Below are positions 1-9,558 of a stretch of 64,000 nt of DNA, piece after piece (position 1 is the first letter of the stretch; the number at the start of each line of letters is the position of its first letter). Origin of the DNA: JAXLQL01 sp046331625. GTDB taxonomy: Bacteria; Acidobacteriota; Terriglobia; Bryobacterales; Bryobacteraceae. The notes beneath the pieces are model-generated. The model made no database searches. It was not told the DNA's origin and saw only the letters and a list, made by a program, of their open reading frames with translations. The stretch is taken from the NCBI GenBank assembly GCA_046331625.1, contig JAXLQL010000004.1, forward strand, positions 403,126-467,125, written 5' to 3'. The translations under genes and the position numbers were made by a program.

Positions 1-70
1 TGGAACGGATGGGAATCGAGTAGCCGATCCGCTCTGACCAATTACCTGTAGAATATAGGGAAGCCTGTCG

Positions 71-1651
71 ATGGCCTGGAGCTGTCTGCTCCAGGTCCAA
101 TCTCTCCCTGTTACGGAGCACTTGACGGCGATCCGTCTCAAAGTGCCACTGCGTCCATTCGTATCTCAGGGTACGCTGCCGGGGTTTGCCGATTCGCGCA
201 CCTTCTATGCCGTCGCCGGCCGTGGTTTCGCGGCCGTGCTGAATCACGCCACTCTCGCGAGGACAGGTTCGCGCATCGGGGGCCTACCGGTGCTGCATAT
301 CGGCGAGGCCGATCCGTGGCGATGCCGAAGGAAGCTACCGATGGGGCAGTGGCCTCATCTGCTGTGCCTGCCGGGCGTTGCGCAACGGCCCGGATTCCGC
401 CCTGACCGCGTGTCTCGATTTCTCCCCTCCAAGTCATTCGCGGCGAATCTGGCCCTTGCGGAGCACGAGCTCGAAGGTGAGTATGTCGACGGCCGGATCG
501 AACGCGTCGAACGGCTCGACGGCGAATTCGCGATCACCATCTCGGACGGTAGAAGGTTCCGCGCTGCCCGGATCGACGTTTGTTGTGGACCTGGACCCGC
601 AATCATGCCTGAAGACCGCATCGCTCCGGCGGAGCTTCGCAACTCGACACAGCGCGCCTGGAAGCCAGTGGTGAGCGGCGAGGAGTTTCTAGCGGATGGA
701 GAGTGGCATCCGGCGCACGGAAAGGTCTGCGTCCTCGGCGGTGGCGGCACGGGCGCTTGGTGCGTGCAAGAGGCGCTCGCTTCCGGCAACGAGGTTCTTT
801 GGGTCAGCCGGAACGGATTCGCCAATGCGTTCGTTCCGAGCGGCAGAAATGACGGGTTGCTCCATTCGCGGCGGAGAAACCGGGCGAAGAATTGGTCCCT
901 GGCCCACTCGGTAGCGCCGAATCCGAGACTCGCGTTGGCCATGGCGCAAGGCTATCACCTCGCCGCCGCGTCCTCGGGAACGGATGCCAAAATCCGCCTG
1001 TCGTTTGTCGAATTCCCAGGCGAAGTTACCGCAAGATATTTCGCTGCCCCCGGATCGGGCGAAACCGGCCTCGGTCAAGCGGTGTGCGACCAACTCGTGG
1101 TCGCCAGCGGACACTACTCGAGCGGACCAGGCAGCAGCGCGGCCCTCTTCGAAGAGTTCGTTCCTAGCCGCCCTCCGCACTTGGCGGAGCATGCAATTCT
1201 CAGCGCCGAAACCGATTCGCGTCTGCTGGGATTGAGGTCCGCATGTGGCGCCGTCCGGATCCTGGGCGCTTCAGTGGATAGCCATCCTTTGGTGGCGGAG
1301 ATGCGCAACCAGGAGTTCGCCCCGGTGATGTGGCGCGACGACTATTGGCGGCATCTCTGCGCCCAGGCGAGCGGACCGGGGCTCATCCCGGCGTCGGCCA
1401 ACGACATCGCCGAGGCGAACAGCTATTTCGAGGCATCCCCGAACGGGAGCATCAATACCGCACCTCCGGGCCAGCTTCGGCGGGTTCTCGCGCGGTACTT
1501 GGCAACGGAAGACGAAGTGGACGAGGCCTGCGACCGCATCCTGCACCAGCGGCAAGCGCGCCAGAGGCCCTTCGTGGGGTTGGACCCGGAGTGGATCGAG
1601 GCTGGCTTCGGACTCGACTACATGGAATCAGGCAAACGCGGCACTGCTTGA
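71..1651 (+). CDS. Rossmann-fold (FAD/NAD(P)-type) oxidoreductase-like protein, unassigned
   Basis: Seen: 526 codons with two dinucleotide-binding-like stretches, a GRGFAAVLNH segment near residue 50 and a classic GGGGTGAWC loop near residue 225, the layout of two-Rossmann flavoprotein monooxygenases and pyridine-nucleotide oxidoreductases. The middle part (LPVLHIGEADPW, PMGQWPHLL) looks conserved, so the frame is real. No signal peptide is seen. The ATG at 71 has a GGGAAG-like site upstream, but the first 40 residues are unconvincing and the true start may be later. The 3' end overlaps the convergent LRR gene by 24 bp. Inferred: a soluble flavin- or NAD(P)-dependent enzyme; substrate unknown. 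I do not recognise the family with certainty. Confidence 0.6.
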   Translation: MAWSCLLQVQSLPVTEHLTAIRLKVPLRPFVSQGTLPGFADSRTFYAVAGRGFAAVLNHATLARTGSRIGGLPVLHIGEADPWRCRRKLPMGQWPHLLCLPGVAQRPGFRPDRVSRFLPSKSFAANLALAEHELEGEYVDGRIERVERLDGEFAITISDGRRFRAARIDVCCGPGPAIMPEDRIAPAELRNSTQRAWKPVVSGEEFLADGEWHPAHGKVCVLGGGGTGAWCVQEALASGNEVLWVSRNGFANAFVPSGRNDGLLHSRRRNRAKNWSLAHSVAPNPRLALAMAQGYHLAAASSGTDAKIRLSFVEFPGEVTARYFAAPGSGETGLGQAVCDQLVVASGHYSSGPGSSAALFEEFVPSRPPHLAEHAILSAETDSRLLGLRSACGAVRILGASVDSHPLVAEMRNQEFAPVMWRDDYWRHLCAQASGPGLIPASANDIAEANSYFEASPNGSINTAPPGQLRRVLARYLATEDEVDEACDRILHQRQARQRPFVGLDPEWIEAGFGLDYMESGKRGTA

Positions 1652-2557
1652 TTGATTCTCGAGCGAGAAGCGAGAGGCTTGCTGCGCAGATCCGCGGAGC
1701 CAGGGAATCGGCCCGCCAGCCACGCTTTCCAGGCGCGCGCCCTCTGTAGTTCGCCAAGAGTCTAACGCTGCGCCTTCATCGTAGGCAGGGCGATCGAGGG
1801 GATTGCAGGGGTTCCCTTCGAGATCGAGATAGCGTAGCCGCGGAAAGCCTTCGGCGTTGGCCAAAGCTTGGACTCCCGGAAATTCCAAACGGTTGGCCGC
1901 CAGCGACAGCCATTTCAATGCTGGGAGGCTGGCGTCCGCGATGAGCATCGCGTCGGCATCGTCGAGGTGATTGTGGGAAAGATCGAGCGACACCACGCGT
2001 TCCATTGCGGGGAGCGCGAGCACTTTCTCGAGATGCGGCTTGACCCCAGTCAGCGTCAGGTGACGAATCGGAGCGCACCGGAAGATCACGGTCGCGTGCT
2101 CGAGGAAGTGAGCTGCCTCGATCGCGATGTGGTCCACGAATCCGGCGTGGAACTTCGCGGATGAGACCCCAGCCTTCTTCAGCTCCGCTGGCCACCAGTC
2201 TCCGCCACGTTGCGACTCCGCGCGGCGAACCGAGCGAGTATAGGCGAGCCGCCGCGTGTCGCCAGCCGAATCCTCGTTGTGCGCTAGCCAGACTTGCCGA
2301 AGAATAAACTCCGCGCGAACTGGATCCCGCTGCTTGATCTGCTCGGCATATTCACGCCGCACCTGCGGATCGTAGCGTCCCGTGTTGATCTTCTGAAGTT
2401 TCCGCACCTCATCCTCTGGGAAACAGATCGGCCGATCAAGCAGGACGCCATCGGCGAATCCCCGCCTCAGGTCACTTTCACAGACCTGTTCGTGAGTGCG
2501 AAAAGCAAATTCAGGGAATTCTACGTGCGGAACTACAACGGACATCTGAGCCGTCAC
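1628..2557 (-). CDS. Leucine-rich-repeat protein with TIGR02996-like repeat-companion segment
   Basis: Seen: 309 aa. Residues 55-100 carry the repeat-companion signature (YDPQVRREYAEQI, then DPVRAEFILRQVWLA), which in other bacteria precedes LRR or WD repeats. From about residue 165 there are LRR units such as VVSLDLSHNHLDD, LKWLSLAANRLE and LRYLDLEGNPCN. No signal peptide or membrane segment is seen, so it is probably cytoplasmic. It is a close paralogue of the next gene upstream (2684-3478) with the same domain order and intron-free spacing. A promoter lies about 70 bp upstream. Inferred role: protein-protein interaction; no enzymatic motif is present. The C-terminus runs 24 bp into the convergent oxidoreductase gene. 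Confidence 0.8.
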   Translation of the reverse strand: MTAQMSVVVPHVEFPEFAFRTHEQVCESDLRRGFADGVLLDRPICFPEDEVRKLQKINTGRYDPQVRREYAEQIKQRDPVRAEFILRQVWLAHNEDSAGDTRRLAYTRSVRRAESQRGGDWWPAELKKAGVSSAKFHAGFVDHIAIEAAHFLEHATVIFRCAPIRHLTLTGVKPHLEKVLALPAMERVVSLDLSHNHLDDADAMLIADASLPALKWLSLAANRLEFPGVQALANAEGFPRLRYLDLEGNPCNPLDRPAYDEGAALDSWRTTEGARLESVAGGPIPWLRGSAQQASRFSLENQSSSAAFA

Positions 2558-2628
2558 CTCGCAATGAAGCTTGCGGCAAAACGGCCGAAGTCGAGGGCCG
2601 GGCGAATTCTGCGCGCCCCTCTATTAGA

Positions 2629-2658
2629 ATCATAGTCCTGGTACTGATGGTAATTCAA
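2629..2658 (-). promoter_or_regulatory. Sigma70-type promoter of the first LRR gene
   Basis: On the minus strand a TTGAAT -35 (2653-2658) and a TATGAT -10 (2629-2634) are separated by 18 bp, about 70 bp upstream of the ATG at 2557. The same layout and flanking bases (ACTATnATTCTAA) recur upstream of the paralogue at 3567-3595, which supports it by conservation. Confidence 0.6.
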
Positions 2659-2683
2659 GTGGAACCTTGAAGGCGCAATACCC

Positions 2684-3478
2684 TTAAATGCGGTGATGTA
2701 TCCCCGCCGTGAATCGAGCCATCGCTAATTCATTCCACCGCAACCATCGAATCGACCCCAATTCCCGCTCGATCGCCACGCCCTCAGCCGTCTCCCAGAC
2801 ATCGACCACGGCTCCATGATCGTACGAAGGCCGATCGGCAGGATTGCTCGGATTGCCCTCGAGATCGACATACGCGAGACTCGGCATGCCGGCCGCCGCG
2901 GCAAGCGAACGTACTCCCGCCATCGTAATTCGATTCGCCGCCAGCGACAACCAACGCAAGCGAGGACATCGAGCGCCGGCAATCAGCGCCACGTCGCGAT
3001 CGTCGAGATCGTTGTTCGCCAGATCGAGCGATTCCAGCCTAGCCAATTGCGCGAGATTCGCGAGCCTCGAAAGGTAGCCCTTCGCCCCGCGCAACGTCAA
3101 ATGCCGGATCGGCGCACACGCGAAGATCGCCTCTGCTTGCTCAATCAATCGCCCGGCGTCGACGACAATATGCTCGACAAAACCACCCTGAAATTGCGCG
3201 GAAGTGACTCCGGCTTCCACCAATTCCCCCGGCCACCAGTTTCGGGCAATCCTACGCTCCGCCCGGCTCACTGACCGGCGGTAAGGGAGCCAGTTCGGAT
3301 GGTCGAATGACCGGGGGTTCTGCGCTAGCCACACCTGCTGCTCGATGAACGCCGCCCGCACTGGATCGTGGCTTCGGATGAGCCTGGCGTATGCTAGCCG
3401 CGTCCCCGGATCATAGGCCTCGGTATTGATACGATGAAGCGCCTGCGTCACGGCCGTTTTTGTCTTCGGATTCGTCAC
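2684..3478 (-). CDS. Leucine-rich-repeat protein, paralogue of 1628-2557
   Basis: Seen: 264 aa from a GTG at 3478, which has a GGAAG site 5 bp upstream. The open frame extends to 3658, but that would place the start upstream of the promoter at 3567-3595, so the longer start is rejected. The repeat-companion motif (YDPGTRLAYARLI, DPVRAAFIEQQVWLA) is followed by LRR units LESLDLANNDLDD, LRWLSLAANRIT and LAYVDLEGNPSN. Domain order, the W at the end of the companion segment and the tail match the neighbour, so the pair arose by tandem duplication. It is shorter at the N-terminus than its sister by about 45 residues. Cytoplasmic; function unknown, presumably a binding scaffold. Confidence 0.78.
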   Translation of the reverse strand: MTNPKTKTAVTQALHRINTEAYDPGTRLAYARLIRSHDPVRAAFIEQQVWLAQNPRSFDHPNWLPYRRSVSRAERRIARNWWPGELVEAGVTSAQFQGGFVEHIVVDAGRLIEQAEAIFACAPIRHLTLRGAKGYLSRLANLAQLARLESLDLANNDLDDRDVALIAGARCPRLRWLSLAANRITMAGVRSLAAAAGMPSLAYVDLEGNPSNPADRPSYDHGAVVDVWETAEGVAIERELGSIRWLRWNELAMARFTAGIHHRI

Positions 3479-3566
3479 CGGGTGCTTCCATTTTGCCGTC
3501 CTAGCGTAAGTCCCGGAAGTGCCTGAAGGCCTAGGCCAAGTGTGGTGAACCGAGCCTGCCTTTAGA

Positions 3567-3595
3567 ATGATAGTTCTGCTGCCCCCACGATTCAA
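3567..3595 (-). promoter_or_regulatory. Sigma70-type promoter of the second LRR gene
   Basis: Minus strand TTGAAT (3590-3595), 17 bp spacer, TATCAT (3567-3572). It shares its -35 and the TATnATTCTAA core with the promoter of the paralogue. It fixes transcription start near 3560 and therefore rules out the upstream ATG at 3658. Confidence 0.6.
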
Positions 3596-3820
3596 GCGGG
3601 GACGGCGCGAGCCCACCGCACCCGGATCCGGGGGAGCGAGCGCAATCCCAATGCGCAATGCCCCCCTCGCCCGCGGTCCCCGATCGCTCCCTTACGCGCC
3701 GAAGCCAGCGCCTACGGCACTACCGCCACCGAGGTCCACGTCTCGAGGCCCACGGTTGCTCGCGACCTCCCCGCGTGGTACAACTTCCCTGAAGTCTCTC
3801 GCGTTTCAGGAGGTCGTTCT

Positions 3821-6800
3821 ATGTTCTTGCGTATCGCGCTATTTGCGTTGGCCGCCGCCGCGTGGTCGATGGCCCAGACTACATTCGCCACAATCACCGG
3901 CACGGTCACCGATCCAAACGGAGCCGTCGTTCCTGGCGCCACCGTCGAGGCGACGCACCTCGAAAGTAACTACAAGACCACGGCGCAATCGAACGAATCG
4001 GGCGTCTACACGCTCACGCAACTGCGCGAAGGCGAGTACACGGTCCGCGCTCGCGTGCAAGGCTTCCAGGAGTTCGTGGCGCAAGGCGTGCAACTCGTGG
4101 CGCGCGATCTTCGCCGCATCGAGATCCAACTGCGGGTCGGCTCGGTGGACACGAGCATTGAAGTCAAAGCCGGCGCCACGCTCATCGAAACCGAGACTGC
4201 GCGCATCGGCAACACCAAGGGCGCATCGACGCTGCAGGCGCTGCCGCTCAATACGCGATCGCTCTACGATTTTCTCGGCCTCACCGCTGGTGTGATCGGA
4301 GCCGGCGGCGGACAGGCGACGCGCCGCTTCGCCGGCAGCCGCGTCAACCAATCGGACCAGTCGATCGACGGCGTGACCGTCTCCAACGGCTACGACGGCA
4401 CGCAGATCAGTCCGCTGGTGAGCTACATTGGCGGCTTCGAAGAGGTCCGCGTGGACCTTGCGAACAACACCGCCGACATAGGCTCGATCGGGCAGGTGAC
4501 AGTGATCTCGAAGTCCGGCACGAACCAATTCCACGGCATGGGTTGGGACTACTACTCGACGCCTGTGTTCCGCGCGCGCAATCCGTTCTCGCCGGCGCGG
4601 CCCGCGGGAGTAAGCCATGCGCCCGGATTCCAAGTGGGCGGTCCGGTGAAGATTCCGGGTGTGTATAACGGCGTGAATCGCACATTCTTCCTGTTTTCGT
4701 TCGAGACGTCCCGCGGATCGGCGATCGAGCAACTCTTCAACCCCGGAGTTCCACTGACAGCATGGCGCTCAGGCGACTTCTCGCGTCTCACAACGCTGAC
4801 GCTGCGCGATCCCGGCGCGACGACGCCGTTCGCCAACAACACGATTCCGGCGTCGCGCATCAACCCCGTTGCTCAGAAGATTCAGACGCGCTTCTTCCCC
4901 TTGCAGAATTTCGGCGATCCGAACGTCTTCGCCACGCAGAACTATCGCACGCAGGTCACGCGCCCCTTCGATCCCAACACTTACTACACCGCGCGCGGCG
5001 ACCATCGCTTCAGCGACAAGACCTTCATGTACGGCCGCTGGACCTGGAACCGCTCCTTCAGCCGTGCCTACGAGGGCAACCTTCCCGCAATCGGCCGCCG
5101 TTGGCAGACTCGAGACACGCGCGCACTGGCTGCGTCGTTCTCGCACACCATCAGCCCTTCCCTGATTTCGGAAACGCGCTTCGGCATCACCTACAATGAC
5201 AATCCGCTGCATGGCGCCCTGATGGGCAAGGAAGTGGTGCAGGATCTCGGGCTCATCGGGCTCGCCGACAATCTGCCCGACATCAACGGTCTTCCGCAGA
5301 TCGGGTTCAGCGGAATCGGGATCCAGACGATCTCGCAATCGCAGTGGCGGCATCCGGGTTTCAAGAATTATGTCCAGCAGTATCAGCAGCACATCAACTG
5401 GTTCCGCGGCAAGCACAGCCTCAAGGCGGGATTCATTCTTTCTCGCGTGCGCTTCCAGGATAATCAGGCGTCGACGAATCTGTTCGGGAACCTGACGTTC
5501 TCGGCGCAGTACACGGGGCACCCTTACGGCGACTTTCTGCTCGGCATTCCGGCCAGCGCCGCCCGCGCATTCGCGCCGATCGAGGTGAGCCGCCTGCGTT
5601 GGGCCGAGGACTTCTTCGTTACTGACGACTTCAAAGTAACTCCCACGCTCACGCTGAACATCGGGCTCCGCTACGAATACCATCCTGGCTACAAAGAAGA
5701 GCTGGGACAGCAGGCTATCTTCGACACCGGTACCGGCAAAATCGTCGTCCCCGACGGCGCATTGGGGCGGGTCAGTTCGCTGCTGCCGCGCGGGTACGTG
5801 GACGTAGTGGAGGCCGGCAAAGCGGGGTGGCCGTCGCAGACATTGCTACTCACCGACAAGAACAACCTCGCGCCGCGCTTCGGACTCGCGTGGCGTCCCT
5901 TCGGACCGAACACGGTCTTCCGCATGGGCTACGGGATCTTCTACGATGTGGTTCCGCGCGCGGTGGGAGCGGGTGGCGCGCCATTCACCATCGCCGAGCC
6001 CACGTTCACGAACCCGGCGGGCACGCCCACCATCGTTCTGCCGCGCGTGTTCCCGGCCACGGCCGCACGGGCCGAGCACCATCGGGCTCCCCGGCGCCAC
6101 TCGCAAGGATCTCCGCGATCCGTTCAGCATGCAGTACAACTTCACCATCGAGCATCAACGCTGGAACACCGGCTTCCGTGCTTCTTACATCGGAACCAAC
6201 ACGCGACAAGGCCAATACGGATACAACATCAATCAGCCCGTTGTAGATGGGCGGCTCTTTGCCGACAAACCGCGGCCGTTCCCGAATTATCCGGGAATTA
6301 CCTATCAGGACAACGGCGCCGGCCATCAGTATCATTCGATGACACTCGAGGCGCAGCGGAAGATGGCGGCCGGACTGTATTTCCAAGTGGGCTGGACCTA
6401 CGCCCGCGACATCGGCGATCTCGACCGCGGAGCGACGGGCGAAGACGCCTACAACCGCCGCCGCGAACGCAGCGTCTGGCTCGATATTCCCACCCACCGC
6501 CCGAGCGGAAACGTGATCTACGAGTTGCCGTTCGGCCGCGGAAAGAAATTCCTGAACAACGGCGGCCTGATGAACAAGATCGCCGGTGGTTGGGATGTGA
6601 GCGCGGTCTACAGCGGATACACGGGCCAGTTCCTGACGCCGCAGTGGACGGGTCCCGACCCGACGGGAACGGCGTTCACCGGCAGCCGCACTCCGGCGCA
6701 GGTGACCATCCGGCCGAACCAGTTACTCAACGCGAACCTGAGTTCTGACTTGCGCTCGCCGGCAAAGTGGTTCAACCCAGCGGCATTCGGAGCGCCGGCA

Positions 6801-7082
6801 CCGGGAGCATTCGGGTCGTCGGCGAAGGGCGTGATCATCGGACCTGGATCTTCGGTGCTGCACGCGGGCGTCGCGAAGACGATCATGATCCGCGAGCGCG
6901 CACGCATTCGCTGGGATCTCATCGCGGCGAATTCGTTCAACCATCCGAACTACGCGAATCCGGCGACGAACATTTCTTCGCAGGCGGCCGTGGGCGTGAT
7001 CAGCGATGTGGCTGGCGACGTGGCGGTGCTCGACCAGTCGGGCCCGCGGCGGTTGCGCATGGGGCTCACCGTGGAGTGGTAA
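3821..7082 (+). pseudogene. TonB-dependent-receptor-like outer membrane protein with carboxypeptidase-regulatory domain, one frameshift
   Basis: Seen: ATG at 3821 with AGGAGG 7 bp upstream; signal peptide (MFLRIALFALAAAAWSMAQ); an Ig-like carboxypeptidase-regulatory domain to about residue 100 (ITGTVTDPNGAVVPGATVEA); a plug region (QSIDGVTVSNGYDG, VISKSGTNQFHG); then a beta barrel. Reading frame 1 runs to 6748 but stops making sense near 6065; the family sequence (GPSTIGLPGATRKDL and onward, ending in a terminal W) continues in another frame that is open to 7082. One extra base near 6068, in a C/G-rich stretch, explains this. Rejoined length is about 1086 aa, normal for this acidobacterial family. 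Known: such proteins resemble SusC/Oar-type receptors importing or binding polymers at the outer membrane. Substrate unknown. It may be functional if the shift is a sequencing error. Confidence 0.75.
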
Positions 7083-7085
7083 TCA

Positions 7086-7363
7086 CTAGCAGCCCGTGGC
7101 TAAAGTCGCGTGGGCCGCGTTGCGAGCGCCATGGGGCCAGATGCGAGGCGTGGCGAGGCAGGCGATGCGGGCCATCTCTCAGGAGCCACAACAAAGCAGA
7201 TGGCCCCATGCCGCCGTAACCCTTTGGGCCACCGGGGTTTGTGCCCGCATGCTTCGTTGCTCGTCGCTCGAAACAAATCCGTATTGCTTCCTCCTCGCGC
7301 CTCGCCTGCAGGGCACAGATCCCGCGCCGCGCGACCCACGGGACTTTAGCCACGGGCTGCTAG
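7086..7363. mobile_element. MITE-like palindromic element, 278 bp
   Basis: Seen: a perfect 22-bp terminal inverted repeat (7086-7107 and 7342-7363, beginning CTAGCAGCCCGTGG), continuing imperfectly inward. A second inverted pair lies inside (ATGGGGCCA at 7131 against TGGCCCCAT at 7201), so nearly the whole element can fold. The outer CTAG on both sides may be a 4-bp target duplication. No transposase is encoded; the small open frames inside are by-products of the palindrome. It sits directly after the stop of the broken receptor gene. The arm shares the word GGCTAAAGTCCCG with the dispersed repeats elsewhere in the window. Confidence 0.65.
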
Positions 7364-7369
7364 GCTGCG

Positions 7370-7385
7370 TTCCGGCGCAATATTC
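7370..7385 (+). repeat. Solo copy of a 16-nt terminal repeat
   Basis: TTCCGGCGCAATATTC here differs at one base from the terminal inverted repeat of the element at 19311-19464. It lies 6 bp beyond the 278-bp palindrome. The rest of the 7364-7447 gap holds only a 14-bp palindrome (7419-7432, CACCCGGCCGGGTG) before the next gene. Confidence 0.4.
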
Positions 7386-7447
7386 GAGGGGGGGCTCGCC
7401 GCCTGACCGGACCCGAGACACCCGGCCGGGTGCTACAGTTGGCGTTG

Positions 7448-8539
7448 ATGCCGACCAAGCTCGCCGTCTTCTTGACCTGCGCCACCCTCGCGCTCGCGGA
7501 AAAGAAAGCCATTCGGCCGCCCGCCGGCCCTTCATCCGGACCCTACTCCGCCGGCGTCATGACAGAAAAGCTCCTTTATGTTTCGGGCCACGTCGGCCCC
7601 GAACCCGGTGGCGGCTTCGCTCCCTTCGATATCAAAACCCAAACGCGCCGCGCGCTCGATCTCGTTGCCAAAGTCGTCAAGGAAGCCGGACTCGACACTC
7701 GCAACATCGTCAGCACGACGCTCTATCTCACCGACATCCGAACGCTCGATGCTGCTGACGCCGCCTACCGCGAATTCTTCCAAGAGCCCTATCCGGCGCG
7801 GGTCGAAATCGAATCGCAGTTACTCATCCCGGAGGCTCTCGTCGAAGTCAGCGCAGTTGCGGTTCGCGGAGATTGGCGCGCCATCGAGCCCGAAGGCTGG
7901 GCAAAACCCAAACGTCCCGCGAGCCATGCCGCGCTCGCCGGCGGAACGCTCTTCTTTTCCTCGCTCCGTCCCGTCGACCCTGCTACCGGAGCGCTCGCCG
8001 GCAACGCCATTGAGCAGCAGGTCGCGCAGACCGTGCGCAACCAGCAAGCCGCTCTAGCCGCCGCCGGAATGAAACTCGCCGGCATGGCCGCCACTCGCAT
8101 CTATCTCGGTGATTCGAGTTACTCTGCCTCGCTTGGCGAAGTTCATGCGTCCGCTCGCGCCATTGTCAGTGGAACGCCCTTCGAACCCGGCCATCTGGTT
8201 CACATGCAATCGGTGGCGGCGAGGGGATCCAGCGGCACGCTCTACCTGCCTGGAATCACCGGCCGAACGGCAGACGGCAAATTCGCCCGCAACGACATCA
8301 AAGCGCAAACCCGCCAAGCGCTCGCAACCATCGAGGAAACGCTAAAACGACACGGCATGACGTTCGCCGACGCCATCGACGCCGTGGTCTGGCTCCGCGA
8401 CCCCCGCCACGCCTCCGCCATGAACGAGGTCTATCGCGAGATCGTCAAGCCCAATCCACCCGCTCGCGCCACTGTCCGCCTCTCGCCAACCGATCCCGAT
8501 GCTCTCATCGAGATCATGATGATCGCCCACAAGCCCTGA
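7448..8539 (+). CDS. Secreted protein with three fused RidA/YjgF domains
   Basis: Seen: 363 aa from the ATG at 7448 (a GTG at 7430 is also open); signal peptide MPTKLAVFLTCATLALA. Three RidA-type units follow: residues about 25-135 (YSAGVMTEKLLYVSGHVG ... PARVEIESQLLIPEALVEV), 145-250 (AALAGGTLFFSSLRPVD ...) and 252-363 (TLYLPGITGR ... PARATVRLSPTDPDALIEI). Units 1 and 3 keep the PAR arginine that binds the substrate carboxylate in RidA; unit 2 does not (PFEPGHLVHMQSVAA). Known: RidA is a homotrimer that hydrolyses reactive enamines/imines. Inferred: a single-chain pseudo-trimer exported to the periplasm. No ribosome site is obvious. It is convergent with the aldo/keto reductase gene. Confidence 0.85.
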   Translation: MPTKLAVFLTCATLALAEKKAIRPPAGPSSGPYSAGVMTEKLLYVSGHVGPEPGGGFAPFDIKTQTRRALDLVAKVVKEAGLDTRNIVSTTLYLTDIRTLDAADAAYREFFQEPYPARVEIESQLLIPEALVEVSAVAVRGDWRAIEPEGWAKPKRPASHAALAGGTLFFSSLRPVDPATGALAGNAIEQQVAQTVRNQQAALAAAGMKLAGMAATRIYLGDSSYSASLGEVHASARAIVSGTPFEPGHLVHMQSVAARGSSGTLYLPGITGRTADGKFARNDIKAQTRQALATIEETLKRHGMTFADAIDAVVWLRDPRHASAMNEVYREIVKPNPPARATVRLSPTDPDALIEIMMIAHKP

Positions 8540-8560
8540 ACGGCGAGTTGCCCTTCGCCG

Positions 8561-9553
8561 TCATTTCTCACTGTCCAAAATCGCCATCTGCTCCGCCGTG
8601 TAACGGTCCCCCGCAACCGCACCCGCCGGAACCGCTTCCTCCAGGCGCCTCACCTCTTCCTCACTCAACGGCACGTCCAACGCCTCGATCACGCCCGCGA
8701 GTTGCGCTCGCGTTTTGGCCCCGATCACCGGAACAATATCCTGCCCTTTTGTTCTAACCCACGCGAACGCCAATTGAGCCGCCGTCAAACCCCTCTCCGC
8801 CGCCATCTCCGCGAGCGTCGCCTGCAGTTTCCCGTTCTGTTCGAGATTCCCTTGCTGGAACCGCGGCAGGTACGCCCGGAAATCGCCGCGCCCCTGCGGA
8901 CGCGAGCCGCTCAACAACCCCCGCGAGAACACGCCGTACGCGGTCACGCCAATCCCGAGATCGCGCACCGCGGGCAAGATTGCCCGCTCGATTCCCCGGC
9001 TCACCAGCGAATACTCGATCTGCAGATCGCAAATCGGATGCGTGCGTTGCGCGCGCCGGATCGTTTCCGCGCCTACCTCAGAGAGGCCGGCGTAGCGAAC
9101 GTACCCCGCCCGAATCAGATCCGCCACCGCGCCGATCGTCTCCTCGATGGGCACGGCCGGATCGATGCGCGAAGGCCGATAGATGTCGATATAGTCCACC
9201 CGTAGCCGCTGCAGCGTGTACGCCACGAAGTTGCGGACCGCGTTCGGCCGCCCATCGAACCCGATGAACTGGCCCGAAGGCGCGCGCATCGCGCCGAACT
9301 TCACCGAGAGCACGGCCTGCTCCCGGCGGCCTTGCAGCGCCTCGCCGATCAGCATCTCGTTGTGGCCCATGCCGTAGAAATCGCCCGTGTCGATGAGGTT
9401 GATCCCGGCATCGAGCGCCGCATGAATCGTCGCGATCGACTCGGCTCGATCCGTGGGCCCATACATGCCGGACATCCCCATGCAACCCAAGCCGAGTTCG
9501 GAGACCAGCGGCCCGGAGGCGCCGAGAGTGCGTTGCGCGATGGTTCGAGACAT
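8561..9553 (-). CDS. Aldo/keto reductase
   Basis: Seen: 330 aa from the ATG at 9553, which follows the KAS stop by 5 bp and has AAGGG upstream inside the KAS tail; the open frame to 9685 overlaps the KAS gene and is not used. Family marks: RTLGASGPLVSELGLGCMGM, the catalytic Asp/Tyr strip (LIDTGDFYGMGHNEMLIGEAL), the lysine in VLSVKFG and a nucleotide-binding end (PVIGAKTRAQLAGVIEAL). Known: such enzymes reduce aldehydes or ketones with NADPH in the cytosol. Last gene of a translationally coupled run (deacetylase, ACP, KAS, AKR), so it may act on products of that pathway; the substrate is unknown. Confidence 0.88.
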   Translation of the reverse strand: MSRTIAQRTLGASGPLVSELGLGCMGMSGMYGPTDRAESIATIHAALDAGINLIDTGDFYGMGHNEMLIGEALQGRREQAVLSVKFGAMRAPSGQFIGFDGRPNAVRNFVAYTLQRLRVDYIDIYRPSRIDPAVPIEETIGAVADLIRAGYVRYAGLSEVGAETIRRAQRTHPICDLQIEYSLVSRGIERAILPAVRDLGIGVTAYGVFSRGLLSGSRPQGRGDFRAYLPRFQQGNLEQNGKLQATLAEMAAERGLTAAQLAFAWVRTKGQDIVPVIGAKTRAQLAGVIEALDVPLSEEEVRRLEEAVPAGAVAGDRYTAEQMAILDSEK

Positions 9554-9558
9554 GCCCT

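Noticed and set aside
3479..3658. Longer start of the second LRR protein
   Set aside because: The promoter at 3567-3595 lies inside it, and a GTG with a good ribosome site is at 3478.
7096..7758. 220-codon frame across the 278-bp palindrome
   Set aside because: It is formed by the palindrome and overlaps the RidA gene out of frame.
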